From Maribacter sp. (lineage in GTDB: Bacteria; Bacteroidota; Bacteroidia; Flavobacteriales; Flavobacteriaceae), in the NCBI GenBank assembly GCA_020629415.1, contig JAHDDL010000009.1, forward strand, positions 1 through 39,129: a stretch of 39,129 nucleotides of DNA. The letters run 5' to 3'. The position numbers and the translations under genes were made by a program. A model generated the notes under the pieces. That model saw only the letters and a list, made by a program, of their open reading frames with translations. It did no database searches and had not been told where the DNA came from. Positions 15,448 to 25,024 of the stretch are shown here, piece after piece; positions within the stretch are counted from its first letter, which is position 1; each line of letters opens with the position of its first letter.

Positions 15448-17016
15448 ATGGATAGTACAATGATAATTATTGCCGCAATAGTTGGACTGGCAATCGGTTT
15501 TGCAATAGCAAAATTTTTGGAAAAAGGGAAAGCCTCTAAAACCATAATAAATGCAAAAAAAGACGCAGAACGTATTTTAAAAGATGCAAATGCAGAAGGT
15601 GAGAGCGTCAAAAAAGAAAAGATTTTACAGGCGAAAGAGAAATTCTTAGAATTAAAAGCTGAACATGAAAAGGTTATTAATAGCAAGGACAAGAAAATAA
15701 GCGACGCCGAAAAGCGTACCAGGGATAAAGAGTCTCAAGTAAGTAGTGAGCTTGCCAAAAACAAGAACATGAACGCTCAGTTAGATAATAAACTGAAAGA
15801 TGTAGAACAGAAAAGACAACTGTTCGAAAAACGTCATGAAGAGTTGGATAAGATGCACAAAAGCCAAATTCAACAATTAGAAGTTATCTCTGGACTTTCT
15901 GCGGACGAAGCCAAAAACCAACTGGTGGAAAGCTTAAAGGAAACTGCCAAGACAGATGCCATGGCCTTTATACAGTCTACTGTAGAAGAATCAAAACTTA
16001 CCGCGCAGCAAGAAGCTCGTAAAATAATTATCAATACCATACAAAGAATTGGTACTGAAGAAGCGGTAGAAAATTGTGTTTCTGTATTTAATATAGAATC
16101 TGATGATGTTAAAGGTAGAATTATTGGTAGAGAGGGTAGAAATATTAGAGCATTAGAAGCGGCTACAGGTGTAGAGATCATTGTTGATGATACTCCAGAG
16201 GCAATTATTCTTTCTTGTTTTGATTCCGTTAGAAGAGAGGTGGCAAGACTATCACTTCATAAACTTGTTACGGATGGTAGAATTCACCCGGCAAGAATTG
16301 AAGAAATTGTTAAGAAAACAGAGAAGCAAATAGAGACCGAAATTGTTGAAATAGGTAAGCGAACGGTTATAGATTTGGGTATTCACGGTTTACATCCAGA
16401 ATTAATTCGTGCAGTAGGTAGAATGAAGTATAGGTCTTCTTACGGACAAAACTTATTACAACACTCTAGAGAGGTTGCAAAGCTTTGCGGTGTTATGGCT
16501 TCTGAATTAGGTTTAAATCCTAAAATAGCCAAACGTGCCGGACTTTTACATGATATAGGAAAAGTTCCTAATACTGAAAATGAAATAGAAACCCCGCACG
16601 CTATCCTAGGTATGCAGTGGGCAGAGAAATTTGGGGAGAAGCCAGAGGTATGCAATGCTATAGGTGCCCACCATGATGAAATAGAAATGAAAACGCTTAT
16701 TGCGCCAATTGTTCAGGTATGTGATGCCATTAGTGGTGCAAGGCCTGGAGCAAGAAGGCAAGTGTTGGATTCATATATTCAGCGTTTAAAAGATTTAGAA
16801 GAGATTGCGTTCGGTTTTAGTGGTGTACAGAAGGCATACGCTATTCAAGCAGGTAGGGAGCTTCGTGTAATTGTTGAAAGCGAAAAGGTGAACGATGATA
16901 GGGCGGCTCAACTATCTTTTGAAATATCACAAAAGATTCAAACGGATATGACATATCCTGGTCAAGTGAAAGTTACTGTTATTCGTGAGACTAGAGCGGT
17001 CAACGTTGCAAAGTAA
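15448..17016 (+). CDS. rny: ribonuclease Y
   Basis: This membrane-anchored endoribonuclease starts bulk mRNA decay. From the ATG at 15448 there are 522 residues: an N-terminal membrane helix (about 5-22), a long coiled coil rich in Lys/Glu (about 30-150), a KH domain with [19 protein letters not shown] (223-241), and an HD domain with HD at 368-369 ([10 protein letters not shown]) and IGAHHDE (about 405-411). In-frame TTG/ATG codons further upstream fall inside the 6S RNA terminator arm and are rejected. There is no obvious own promoter, so it is probably transcribed by read-through of the 6S terminator. A 7-bp terminator follows its stop. Confidence 0.93.
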   Translation: MDSTMIIIAAIVGLAIGFAIAKFLEKGKASKTIINAKKDAERILKDANAEGESVKKEKILQAKEKFLELKAEHEKVINSKDKKISDAEKRTRDKESQVSSELAKNKNMNAQLDNKLKDVEQKRQLFEKRHEELDKMHKSQIQQLEVISGLSADEAKNQLVESLKETAKTDAMAFIQSTVEESKLTAQQEARKIIINTIQRIGTEEAVENCVSVFNIESDDVKGRIIGREGRNIRALEAATGVEIIVDDTPEAIILSCFDSVRREVARLSLHKLVTDGRIHPARIEEIVKKTEKQIETEIVEIGKRTVIDLGIHGLHPELIRAVGRMKYRSSYGQNLLQHSREVAKLCGVMASELGLNPKIAKRAGLLHDIGKVPNTENEIETPHAILGMQWAEKFGEKPEVCNAIGAHHDEIEMKTLIAPIVQVCDAISGARPGARRQVLDSYIQRLKDLEEIAFGFSGVQKAYAIQAGRELRVIVESEKVNDDRAAQLSFEISQKIQTDMTYPGQVKVTVIRETRAVNVAK

Positions 17017-17031
17017 TCTTAATTTACAATC

Positions 17032-17065
17032 AAAAAAAAGCCTCTAGTTATAGAGGCTTTTTTTA
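17032..17065 (+). terminator. rho-independent terminator of rny
   Basis: GCCTCTA (17040-17046) pairs with TAGAGGC (17051-17057) around a 4-nt loop and is followed by eight T. An A-run before the stem would let it work on the opposite strand as well. Confidence 0.9.
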
Positions 17066-17342
17066 TATAGTTTATTTAGTATTTTAATCCAGTTCAATAC
17101 TTGTTTGCTTCTAAGGATGATAATTTGTTCTTTCTGCCTTTTGTATTCTTTTCTAATGACTACTTAAGGTTCTATTTCCTTTGCAAGTCTATTCATATTT
17201 TCAAGGCAAATAATAGTTACTTTCTTTCTTATTTGGTTGTTTTGATGCCTAAATTCTTGAAATCGGTTATTTGAAGTTTTTGGAAATTAAATTATTAATA
17301 TCTTTAAAAAACCATATTACAGATTTTATATGTCCATCGATT
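17066..17342. other. intergenic region, no feature seen
   Basis: With the rny terminator, the gap from 17017 to 17342 is 326 bases. Beyond the terminator it is A/T-rich, with no credible open reading frame, repeat, tRNA or strong hairpin. It lies between two convergent transcripts. Confidence 0.6.
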
Positions 17343-18554
17343 TTAGAAAAGGTTTTTGGCAAGTGTAAATTTAAAATGTACGCCTTCTTTTTGGTCATGC
17401 CGTTTTCCAATACTAATTTCGCCTCCTAATTTTTCTACGAGTTCTTTAATGGTTGTTAGTCCAATACCGGTATCTGTAGCGCCATCAGTACTTAGTTTTT
17501 CGAATAATAAGAATACCTTTTTCCAGTATTTTTCAGGTATACCGGGTCCATTGTCTTCATACGTAAATGAATAGGTACTTTCATCTTCACTTAAAGAAAC
17601 TTTTATTTCCACATTCGGCTTATTGCTGAACTTAATACTGTTCGATATCAAATCCCTAAAAATTTGATCAAAGCTATTTAAAGAATGATTTATGTCACGG
17701 TCACAATTTTTTAATTGCAATGAAACACGATCATTATTAATTTGTTTACCGAGTACATCTTTTATTTCTTTTGATACATTAAATTTTTCAAGTTTTATTT
17801 CAGTATTGGTAATTAAGTTGTAATTGATAATACCAGTGATCAAAGATTCCATATAGTCAACTCTGTTGTCTATTATACTCAAGTATTCTGGAATTTCGGT
17901 ATCTTTAAAAAACTCTGAATAGTCTTCTTTTATCATGCCGACCATAGAGCTTATACCGAATAGTGGAGTTTTCATATCGTGAGCCATTCGATATGATAAT
18001 TGCTTTAGTTGGTTGTTCTTTACTCGTAATTCTTCATTAATGATCTTTTGCTGTATGTTTTGCTTTCGTAACTCTAATTGAGCCATTACTTGATCGGCTA
18101 AATCTTTTAAGGACGCCCGTTGTTTTTCAGTAAATTCTTTCCTTGGCTTGGTATCAATTACGCAAAGGGTGCCAATAGATTGGCCTTCTTTAGTGTTCAA
18201 TGGGGCACCAGCATAGAATTTTACAGACGGACCACCTGTAACCAAAGGATTGTCAAAAAACCTATCATCTTTATTGGCGTCATTAACCAATAATATAGAG
18301 TCCGGTGTATTAATGGCATGTGCGCAGAATGCCAACTCTCTAGGCGTTTCAGTGGCATCTATACCATAGTGAGATTTAAACCATTGCCTATCTTCATCTA
18401 CTAGAGAAACCAACGCCATAGGAGTATTGCAGATATCTGCTGCAATTCTGGTAATGGCATCGTATTCTTTTTCCTCTAAGGTATCTAATATATTAAAGCT
18501 TTTTAACGCTTCAAGTCTTTGTTTTTCGTTACTTGGTATTGTGGGTTTTACCAT
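17343..18554 (-). CDS. GAF-domain sensor histidine kinase
   Basis: The 403-residue protein has no membrane segment, so it should be a soluble cytosolic kinase. Residues ~25-165 form a GAF domain (ALVSLVDEDRQWFKSHYG, FCAHAI, FYAGAPLNTKEGQSIGTLCVID), followed by a coiled-coil linker (165-188) and the HisKA domain with H192 in MAHDMKTPL. The ATPase domain has the N box NSIKFSNKP, the G1 box DNGPGIP and the G2 box GIGLTTIKELVEKLGG. All catalytic boxes are intact. No response regulator lies in the window, so it is an orphan kinase. The GAF ligand is unknown. Confidence 0.9.
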   Translation of the reverse strand: MVKPTIPSNEKQRLEALKSFNILDTLEEKEYDAITRIAADICNTPMALVSLVDEDRQWFKSHYGIDATETPRELAFCAHAINTPDSILLVNDANKDDRFFDNPLVTGGPSVKFYAGAPLNTKEGQSIGTLCVIDTKPRKEFTEKQRASLKDLADQVMAQLELRKQNIQQKIINEELRVKNNQLKQLSYRMAHDMKTPLFGISSMVGMIKEDYSEFFKDTEIPEYLSIIDNRVDYMESLITGIINYNLITNTEIKLEKFNVSKEIKDVLGKQINNDRVSLQLKNCDRDINHSLNSFDQIFRDLISNSIKFSNKPNVEIKVSLSEDESTYSFTYEDNGPGIPEKYWKKVFLLFEKLSTDGATDTGIGLTTIKELVEKLGGEISIGKRHDQKEGVHFKFTLAKNLF

Positions 18555-18661
18555 AATGTATGAAGCTAACTACCTATGCATATTCAAAATATAAGTATTT
18601 TCTTACAATTATAACGTATACCTGATATAATTGTTATGTATTATTCAATTTTAGAATAAGC

Positions 18662-20680
18662 TTAGTCCTCGGATTCCGGTTCTTCGGTATCGGCAACATT
18701 TTCCTCTTCCTTAAGCATATTGTTTTTCAAGATGTTTAACTTCTTTAATTTCGCCTTCCAAGCAGCTAAAGATTCTTTGTGTTGATTTACTCTTTTAATG
18801 ACATCTTGTACCAGAGGATTACTTTCTGAAGCGTTTGAGAAAAACTGTAGATTGTTTTCTAATTGCCTTATCTCATCTTTACTTTCATCAATTTTCTTTC
18901 TTATGAACGTGCGTTCATTTTGTATGGCGCGTTCTTGATTATCAGTGTCACTTAGCTGTTGAATTTTGTTTCCGTATTTTAACAGCTCTGACTCTTGTTT
19001 GCTAACACCACATTTTTGATATAAAGCATCAATAATTTTATCAAATTTTTGATTGATGTTTTTCTTTTTAAACGGAACTCTACCGTAAGTTTTCCATTCT
19101 TCAGAAAACTTTTTAATTGCTTCTAAATCTTTGGCTTTATCTCCACTTAATTCAAAAGATTTAAGACGGTCAATGAATTCGTCCTTAAGCTTAAAATTAG
19201 CTTCTTCTTCTTTAAACGCGTCGCTTTTAAGTGCATTTAGCCTATCAAAGTAATGGTTACAGGCTGTTTTAAAATCTTTCCAAAGTTGATCTGAATACTT
19301 TCTAGGAACATGACCTATTTTTTTCCACTGGCCTTGTATGCGTTTCATTTCTGATGTGGTAGCATCAAAATCTTCGCTATCTTTCAATGAAACCGCAATA
19401 TCCAATAAAGCTCTTTTTTTATCTAAGTTTTCTTGTTGCTCTTTTTTTAGATTTTTGTAAAAAGCATTTTTATTTTGGTTAAAAGCGCGTACAGCTGTCT
19501 TAAAGCTATTCCAAGTTTTAGAATTCTGTTTTTGGGGTACTTGCCCTCCTTTGAAGAAAGATTCTCTAAGTTCCTCTAATTTTTTAATTTGTTTTTGCAA
19601 CGTACCATGATTACTAGAAATATTCTCACTAAGTGCAGTTATTTCTGCTATGATGGCATTTTTACGCTCTAAGTTCTCTTCCTTTATCTTATCAAGATTT
19701 TTAAAATAATCTTGTCTTCTTTCATGAATTGTTTTGGTAGCGGCACTAAAACGGTCCCAAATTTCCTCTCTATGTTCTTTGCCTACCGGACCTAAATCTT
19801 CTTTCCAGATTTTATGCAGCACTTGTAGTTCCCTAAATGCCCGGTTTAAATCCGGTTCTTTTGAAAGTTCTTCCGCTCTAGCTACTATCTTACCTTTTTC
19901 TTCTAGATTATGTTTAAAGTCTAAATCTCTTAAGTCTCTATTTATGTTTAAAAAGTCGTAGAATATTTCAATATGGTGATGGTATGTTTTCCAAACATTA
20001 TTGTAATCTGCCCGTGGAATTGGTCCTGCATGTCGCCATTTTGCTTGAATGTCCTTAAAGTTGTTATACGTAGTATTAATATCTTCTTCTACATTGACCA
20101 AAGCCTTTAGTTGTTCAATAAGGTCCAACCTGTATGCAAGATTTTCCTTATGGCTTTTTTCTAAACTTTTATAGTACTGGTTACGTTTATCCCTATACTC
20201 CGAGTATACTTCGTTGAATTGTTGTTTATCAACAGAATTGTACCTAAAGTCAATCTCGTTACCACCATTAGCAATAAATTCTTCTTTTTTCTCTTCTAAG
20301 AAATGTTCAAATTTTTGGTTGAATTCGTCTTTTATGGTGTCAACATGTTTTCTAATGGCTTGTATTTTCTCGTTCTTTACCAAACGCTGCAATTCTCCCA
20401 CCAAATTTTCCATGCTCATTTCATGGTAGTCCGGCATAGGAATTTCATGTCTTTTTTCAGTGTCGGTATCCTCTGCATCTTCGGCATTAGAATCGTCAAT
20501 TTCATTCATTACATTTGGTTCTTCTGCACTATCTGTGGCTACAGATGCAGTTTCTGTTTGTAATGTCGTAGATTCTTCAGAAGAATTTACAGTTTCTTCA
20601 CCGACATTTTCGGTAGTTTCTGTTACAGTCTTTTCTTCTATTGAATTCTCTTGTAATGGTTGTTCTTTATCCTCAGACAT
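18662..20680 (-). CDS. DUF349 domain-containing protein
   Basis: The 672-residue soluble protein has an acidic, low-complexity N-terminal ~75 residues (Glu, Ser and Thr rich) followed by several tandem DUF349 repeats, each built around a helical motif with a W-K/R core: IQAKWRHAGPIPRADYNNVW, LHKIWKEDLGPVGKEHREEIW, LRESFFKGGQVPQKQNSKTW, IQGQWKKIGHVPRKYSDQLW and FSEEWKTYGRVPFKKKN. The C-terminal ~80 residues are a coiled coil. DUF349 proteins occur across bacteria without a firmly known biochemical role. The gene is separated from aroE by 147 bases, so it may have its own promoter. Confidence 0.88.
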   Translation of the reverse strand: MSEDKEQPLQENSIEEKTVTETTENVGEETVNSSEESTTLQTETASVATDSAEEPNVMNEIDDSNAEDAEDTDTEKRHEIPMPDYHEMSMENLVGELQRLVKNEKIQAIRKHVDTIKDEFNQKFEHFLEEKKEEFIANGGNEIDFRYNSVDKQQFNEVYSEYRDKRNQYYKSLEKSHKENLAYRLDLIEQLKALVNVEEDINTTYNNFKDIQAKWRHAGPIPRADYNNVWKTYHHHIEIFYDFLNINRDLRDLDFKHNLEEKGKIVARAEELSKEPDLNRAFRELQVLHKIWKEDLGPVGKEHREEIWDRFSAATKTIHERRQDYFKNLDKIKEENLERKNAIIAEITALSENISSNHGTLQKQIKKLEELRESFFKGGQVPQKQNSKTWNSFKTAVRAFNQNKNAFYKNLKKEQQENLDKKRALLDIAVSLKDSEDFDATTSEMKRIQGQWKKIGHVPRKYSDQLWKDFKTACNHYFDRLNALKSDAFKEEEANFKLKDEFIDRLKSFELSGDKAKDLEAIKKFSEEWKTYGRVPFKKKNINQKFDKIIDALYQKCGVSKQESELLKYGNKIQQLSDTDNQERAIQNERTFIRKKIDESKDEIRQLENNLQFFSNASESNPLVQDVIKRVNQHKESLAAWKAKLKKLNILKNNMLKEEENVADTEEPESED

Positions 20681-20827
20681 AATCCTAAATTATATGCTTA
20701 CAAGATAGTAACAACCCTACTACTGGCAAAGAATTGGTGGGTCTTTTTAGTTAAATGTCTAAAGTGTAATTTGTAGTATACGTATTACATTCTATGTCTG
20801 CCTTTTGTAATTTTAAAATTGTTGCGA

Positions 20828-21580
20828 CTATCTGTTCCAGATTTCCCAAGATTTTTCAGCTTGAAATTCTAACATTCTATGTCCATTACAAATACTTGCA
20901 CCGTTGGCTTTGCCCGCAGCTAAGAAAGCAGTTTCCGCAGGGTTGTAGATGAGATCAAAAAGAAGATGGTCATTGCCAATTTTTGAATAGGGTATTGCAG
21001 GTTTTTCTTTAATATTTGGGAATGTACCTACCGGAGAACAATTAATAATTAACGTGTAGTCGCCAATGATATCATCGGTAAGTTCATTATAGGTGTAGCC
21101 ATTGTTTTTACCACTTCTAGAAACATAGGTAAATGTTATGCCTAACTCTTCCAATACAAACGCAATGGCTTTTGATGCTCCACCTGTACCTAAGATCAAG
21201 GCTTTTTTATGATGTTCTTTTAAATATGGTTCTATAGATTTTTGAAATCCGTAAGCATCGGTATTAAAACCAATTAAACCTTTGTCCGTGAATTTTATAG
21301 TATTTACGGCTCCTATTTTCTTTGCGGCTATATCTAAATCATCTAAATATGCCATGACTTCTTCTTTGTAAGGTATAGTTACATTAAGACCTTGAACATT
21401 TTCGGTTTTTTTAAAAATAGAAGGAAATTCCGAAATGGATTGCAAATCGAAGTTTTGATACTGGCAACGAGCCAATCCCATATCATCAAATTTTTTTGTA
21501 AAGTATCCTCTTGAAAATGAATAGGAAATATCCTTTCCTATAAGGCCGTAATTAGCTTTTTGTTCTTCTGTTCTTTCCAT
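20828..21580 (-). CDS. aroE: shikimate dehydrogenase family protein
   Basis: The enzyme reduces 3-dehydroshikimate to shikimate with NADPH in the aromatic amino-acid pathway. It has 250 residues, slightly short for AroE (about 270). Visible are the substrate-loop SYSFSRGYF (19-27; the usual form is HSLSP), the catalytic pair K72 (NVTIPYKE) and D108 (FNTDAYGF), N93 in AVNTI, and the NADP-binding GTGGASKA. These residues are intact. The first ATG overlaps the end of the upstream DUF368 gene by 29 bases, and no other in-frame ATG occurs before the substrate loop, so the overlap is probably real. It is last in a run of TPR, DUF368 and DUF368. Confidence 0.85.
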   Translation of the reverse strand: MERTEEQKANYGLIGKDISYSFSRGYFTKKFDDMGLARCQYQNFDLQSISEFPSIFKKTENVQGLNVTIPYKEEVMAYLDDLDIAAKKIGAVNTIKFTDKGLIGFNTDAYGFQKSIEPYLKEHHKKALILGTGGASKAIAFVLEELGITFTYVSRSGKNNGYTYNELTDDIIGDYTLIINCSPVGTFPNIKEKPAIPYSKIGNDHLLFDLIYNPAETAFLAAGKANGASICNGHRMLEFQAEKSWEIWNR

Positions 21581-22571
21581 ACCAATCTAAAAGTAGCAAA
21601 ATACTAATACCTATGGTAATAAAGAAAATTGCTGTCCAGTTTTCTGCGGTGGTCAAATCTGGCAGAAACCTTTCATAGTTCATTATTATCGGTTTTCCGT
21701 TTGTGTCTAAAATACTTTCTCCGCTGGGCGTTAACTTAAAAATTGTTCTCTTCCAAGGCCATACTACACCTAATGATCCTGTAATAAATCCTAAAATAGT
21801 TGCTGTAGTTACGTGCTTGTAATGTTTTAAGACGTAAGTTAATAAATGGGAGAGGGTTACTAAACCTGTGGCAGAACCTAAAGTAAATACCGCTAAAATC
21901 TTAAGCGTATGTAACCTTTCCGTATTGGAGGTGAAACTAAAATCACCAATTAGCAATTCTGAGAAAGTGTCATATAATGCATTGACAGAATCTACCAAAA
22001 GCAGCACATAGTTACCTAATAATATTAATATAAACGAACCCGAAAGCCCAGGTAGGGTCATTCCGGAAACACTGATCATTCCACATAAAAAGATAAATAA
22101 CAAATTGTCATTTTCCTTTGCAGGGCTAAGAAAACTAATGGCAACACCAATACTTAAACCTATAAGCGCTGCAGTAAATGTTTTCTTTTTCCAATAATCA
22201 AAATCTTTACCAATGTAGTATATGGAGCCTAAAATCATTCCAAAAAAGGCGGACCAAACGTACAGCTCATGGGTGGCCAAAAAATAATCCAAAATTTTTG
22301 ATATACTGAAGTAGCTGACCAGCATACCAAAGATAAGCAGGGTTAAAAATGAACCGTTTATATATCTATAGAAGCTTTTGAGCCTACCATTAATAAGAAG
22401 CTTAAAGGCTTTTCCGTTTACTTTTTGAAGGGAATATATGAATTCTTCGTAAAAACCACCTACAAACGCTACTATACCGCCAGATACGCCGGGTACCTTA
22501 TTGGCAGCGCCCATGCAAAGACCCTTTATGACCAAGAAAATTTTGTCGGCAAAGGATCGGGTTTTATTCAT
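21552..22571 (-). CDS. DUF368 membrane protein, copy 2 (polyprenyl-phosphate transporter family)
   Basis: The 339-residue integral membrane protein has about eight to ten hydrophobic segments. It carries the two inverted DUF368 signatures: NKVPGVSGGIVAFVGGFYEE near the N-terminus and GMTLPGLSGSFILILLGNY around residues 175-195. DUF368 members (PopT) have been shown to move undecaprenyl phosphate back across the membrane for reuse in cell-wall synthesis. The protein ends in a basic NRRTKS tail. It follows copy 1 after 13 bases and overlaps aroE. Compared with copy 1 it has an extra segment near residues 200-235. Confidence 0.85.
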   Translation of the reverse strand: MNKTRSFADKIFLVIKGLCMGAANKVPGVSGGIVAFVGGFYEEFIYSLQKVNGKAFKLLINGRLKSFYRYINGSFLTLLIFGMLVSYFSISKILDYFLATHELYVWSAFFGMILGSIYYIGKDFDYWKKKTFTAALIGLSIGVAISFLSPAKENDNLLFIFLCGMISVSGMTLPGLSGSFILILLGNYVLLLVDSVNALYDTFSELLIGDFSFTSNTERLHTLKILAVFTLGSATGLVTLSHLLTYVLKHYKHVTTATILGFITGSLGVVWPWKRTIFKLTPSGESILDTNGKPIIMNYERFLPDLTTAENWTAIFFITIGISILLLLDWYGKNRRTKS

Positions 22572-22584
22572 TTAGCTTTTAGCG

Positions 22585-23499
22585 TTACTTCTTAGAAGCT
22601 GATTTTTCTAATATAAAAATAAGAGAAAAACCTATTACAGCAGCTATTATAGCAAAGGTTAATTGATTATCGCCTTGAAAAGCGAAAGGGGAGATATTTT
22701 CGTCTACAATTATTTCTTTTTTACCTATCTGAATAACTTCTATAATATTTTTCCAAGGCCATATTTTGTTCAATGAACCTAAGATGAATCCCGTTAAAAC
22801 GGCTAATGTAGCATCTTTATAATTGATAAACATCCATTTTAAAACTCGAGCAAAACTTAAAATACCAAAGGCTGCACCAAAAGCAAATGTGATAATAATG
22901 CCAAAGTCTTTTTCATTTACGGCTTCTAGTACAGTTTTATATGAACCGAGCAAAACTAAAATGAAAGACCCGGAGATTCCTGGTAATACCATGGCACAAA
23001 TGGCTATGGCACCAGAAAGAAATATAAAAGGTAAACTTCCTGAACTTGTAGAAGGTGGTAGGGTAGTGATGTAAAAAGCACCAACTGTTCCGAATATGAA
23101 TAAAACAATGGCTAAAATATTCCATCTTTTAATTGATTTGGCTACAAAAATGACACTTGCCAATACCAGACCAAAAAAGAACGACCATGTTACTATAGTG
23201 TGTTCATCTAATAACCAAGCAATAACTTTTGATAATGAGAAAATACTAATCATCATACCAATAACTAAGGCCAATAGAAAGTTACCGTTTAATTTCTCCC
23301 AGAACTTTTTAAAACCTTCTTCCTTTAAAACTTTTAGGGTTGTTAGGTTAACGTTATTGATAGAAGTAATGAATTCTTCGTATATGCCTGTTACAAAGGC
23401 TATTGTGCCACCAGATACTCCCGGGACCAATTCTGCAATACCCATTGCCATACCTTTTAGAGATATGAAAGTATAATCTTTTAGTTTTCTATTGTCCAT
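22585..23499 (-). CDS. DUF368 membrane protein, copy 1 (polyprenyl-phosphate transporter family)
   Basis: The 304-residue integral membrane protein has DUF368 signatures AELVPGVSGGTIAFVTGIYE (about 22-41) and MVLPGISGSFILVLLGSY (about 170-187). By family it is a candidate undecaprenyl-phosphate translocase. It is clearly paralogous to the next gene downstream (13-base gap), the two sharing both signatures and the FILGSLNKIWPWK/FITGSLGVVWPWK stretch. Two copies in tandem may have different specificities, or may have to work together, which cannot be decided here. A TPR gene precedes it by 17 bases. Confidence 0.87.
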   Translation of the reverse strand: MDNRKLKDYTFISLKGMAMGIAELVPGVSGGTIAFVTGIYEEFITSINNVNLTTLKVLKEEGFKKFWEKLNGNFLLALVIGMMISIFSLSKVIAWLLDEHTIVTWSFFFGLVLASVIFVAKSIKRWNILAIVLFIFGTVGAFYITTLPPSTSSGSLPFIFLSGAIAICAMVLPGISGSFILVLLGSYKTVLEAVNEKDFGIIITFAFGAAFGILSFARVLKWMFINYKDATLAVLTGFILGSLNKIWPWKNIIEVIQIGKKEIIVDENISPFAFQGDNQLTFAIIAAVIGFSLIFILEKSASKK

Positions 23500-23516
23500 G
23501 AAGTGTAGAACCTATT

Positions 23517-24920
23517 CTAAGAGGTTTTATTGTATTTTCTTACAATTTCTTGTGTCCATTCAGACTTGCCGTATTCTGGAAAATTTTCAATGAACAAATG
23601 AAGTTTTTTCTGTTTTTTGTCAATCTTCAATGCATCCATTAGCATTATACGTGCATTAATAGGGTCTTTGGCCAATAATAGGTAGCCTACGGATTTGTAT
23701 AATAGTCTTAAATTCTCAGGATAAAACTCCCTACCTTGAGCCAAAATTTCTACTGCAGCAGAATCTTCTCCGTTTATATGCACAACTTCTGCCCAGTTTA
23801 ACCATGTATCCAATTCAAAATTACCTAAGTCTACGGCTTGTTTAAAAGCAAAATCCGCTTGGTCGTAATTTTTTAAGGACATATGGATTTGTGCGCATTT
23901 TTTCCAGTATTGAGGATTTTCACCATCAATATTTAAGGCTTTGTTTATATAGAATACCGCTTTTTCAAAATCTCTACTGTTATAATATAGATTTGTTATG
24001 GCCAGCCAACCTTTGTCTAACAGTGGGTCCTCATGAACCGTTTGGTAGAAATAATATTTGGCCATTTCGGTATCCTTCAGTTTTTCATAACATTTACCTA
24101 TTCTTAAAAATGCGTGAGATGTGGGATCTTCAATAGAAATAGTAGTCTCATAGTTTTTTATAGCTTCCTTGTGACGACCTAATTTTTCAAGAACTTTTCC
24201 TTTTTCAAAGTAGGCACCAATAAAAGTATCGTCAGATATAACGGCAAAATCAAAAGCGGTCAAAGCTTCGGTATACATTTCTTTGAAATAATACTGTTTG
24301 CCCAATTGATGCCAAGCTACTTCACAATACGGATTCTTTTCCAAATAACTGTTCAAATAAACAATTGCACCGTCATAGTCTTCTAGAAACTCAAAGCAAT
24401 AAACCACGTTATAGAGCGAAGAATAGTCTTGTTCATCAAACTCCACACATTTCATAAAGCTTTCTTTAGCGTTATTGAAATTGTCCATGAACAAATATTC
24501 CATGCCTAAAAGACTATAGATATCAAAACTATTGTTGGTAAAACTTAATGCTTTTTGTAATAATTCTATAGCGCCGGCGTGATCATCTCTCTTAGAATAT
24601 ATATTGGCACGTTGAATGTAAATTTCGTCGTTGTTATTATCTAACTGTTGTAATTCATCTAACAACGCTTCGGCTTTATCCATCTGGTTTTCAAAAACCA
24701 ATACTTCTACCTGAAGCAATTTAAGTTCTATAGAAGCCGGATGCTGTTGTAAACCTATTTTAATTCCTTTTTTTGCCAAAGAAATCTTCCCGTGATTTAG
24801 GTAATGGTGCACAATATCTTCAAAATCTTCTGCATCAAAGAAATAGACATCATCTGTCTTTAACATTGATTCAAATTTTGTAATCGGCTTGTCCGGTCTC
24901 TCGTTAGATTCTAACGCCAT
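23517..24920 (-). CDS. tetratricopeptide repeat protein
   Basis: The 467-residue protein is made of successive TPR helical pairs from about residue 30 to the end: for example DEIYIQRANIYSKRDDHAGA, FDIYSLLGMEYLFMDNFNNA, CEVAWHQLGKQYYFKEMYTE, TFIGAYFEKGKVLEKLGRHK and DKGWLAITNLYYNSRDFEKA. It has no signal peptide or membrane helix, so it should be cytoplasmic. The first 30 residues include an acidic FDAEDFEDI segment. It is the first gene of the unit TPR-DUF368-DUF368-aroE (17 bases before the first DUF368). The role is a protein-binding scaffold, by family; the partners are unknown. Confidence 0.87.
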   Translation of the reverse strand: MALESNERPDKPITKFESMLKTDDVYFFDAEDFEDIVHHYLNHGKISLAKKGIKIGLQQHPASIELKLLQVEVLVFENQMDKAEALLDELQQLDNNNDEIYIQRANIYSKRDDHAGAIELLQKALSFTNNSFDIYSLLGMEYLFMDNFNNAKESFMKCVEFDEQDYSSLYNVVYCFEFLEDYDGAIVYLNSYLEKNPYCEVAWHQLGKQYYFKEMYTEALTAFDFAVISDDTFIGAYFEKGKVLEKLGRHKEAIKNYETTISIEDPTSHAFLRIGKCYEKLKDTEMAKYYFYQTVHEDPLLDKGWLAITNLYYNSRDFEKAVFYINKALNIDGENPQYWKKCAQIHMSLKNYDQADFAFKQAVDLGNFELDTWLNWAEVVHINGEDSAAVEILAQGREFYPENLRLLYKSVGYLLLAKDPINARIMLMDALKIDKKQKKLHLFIENFPEYGKSEWTQEIVRKYNKTS

Positions 24921-25024
24921 AGGAACTTTTTGGTTTTACAAGATATTTTAAAAGTAAGCGATTGTAAGGGGTTTCAGCCATGTTCCTAATCGATATTATT
25001 AACAAATTAGTTAACAACGCTGAT

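Noticed and set aside
17066..17342. Possible small gene in the gap between rny and the histidine kinase
   Set aside because: Only short, A/T-rich frames with no start context or conserved feel; the gap lies between two convergent transcripts.
24985..25024. GTTAAC-type inverted repeat between the TPR and aminotransferase genes as an operator
   Set aside because: Short, A/T-rich and not near a promoter box; likely chance.
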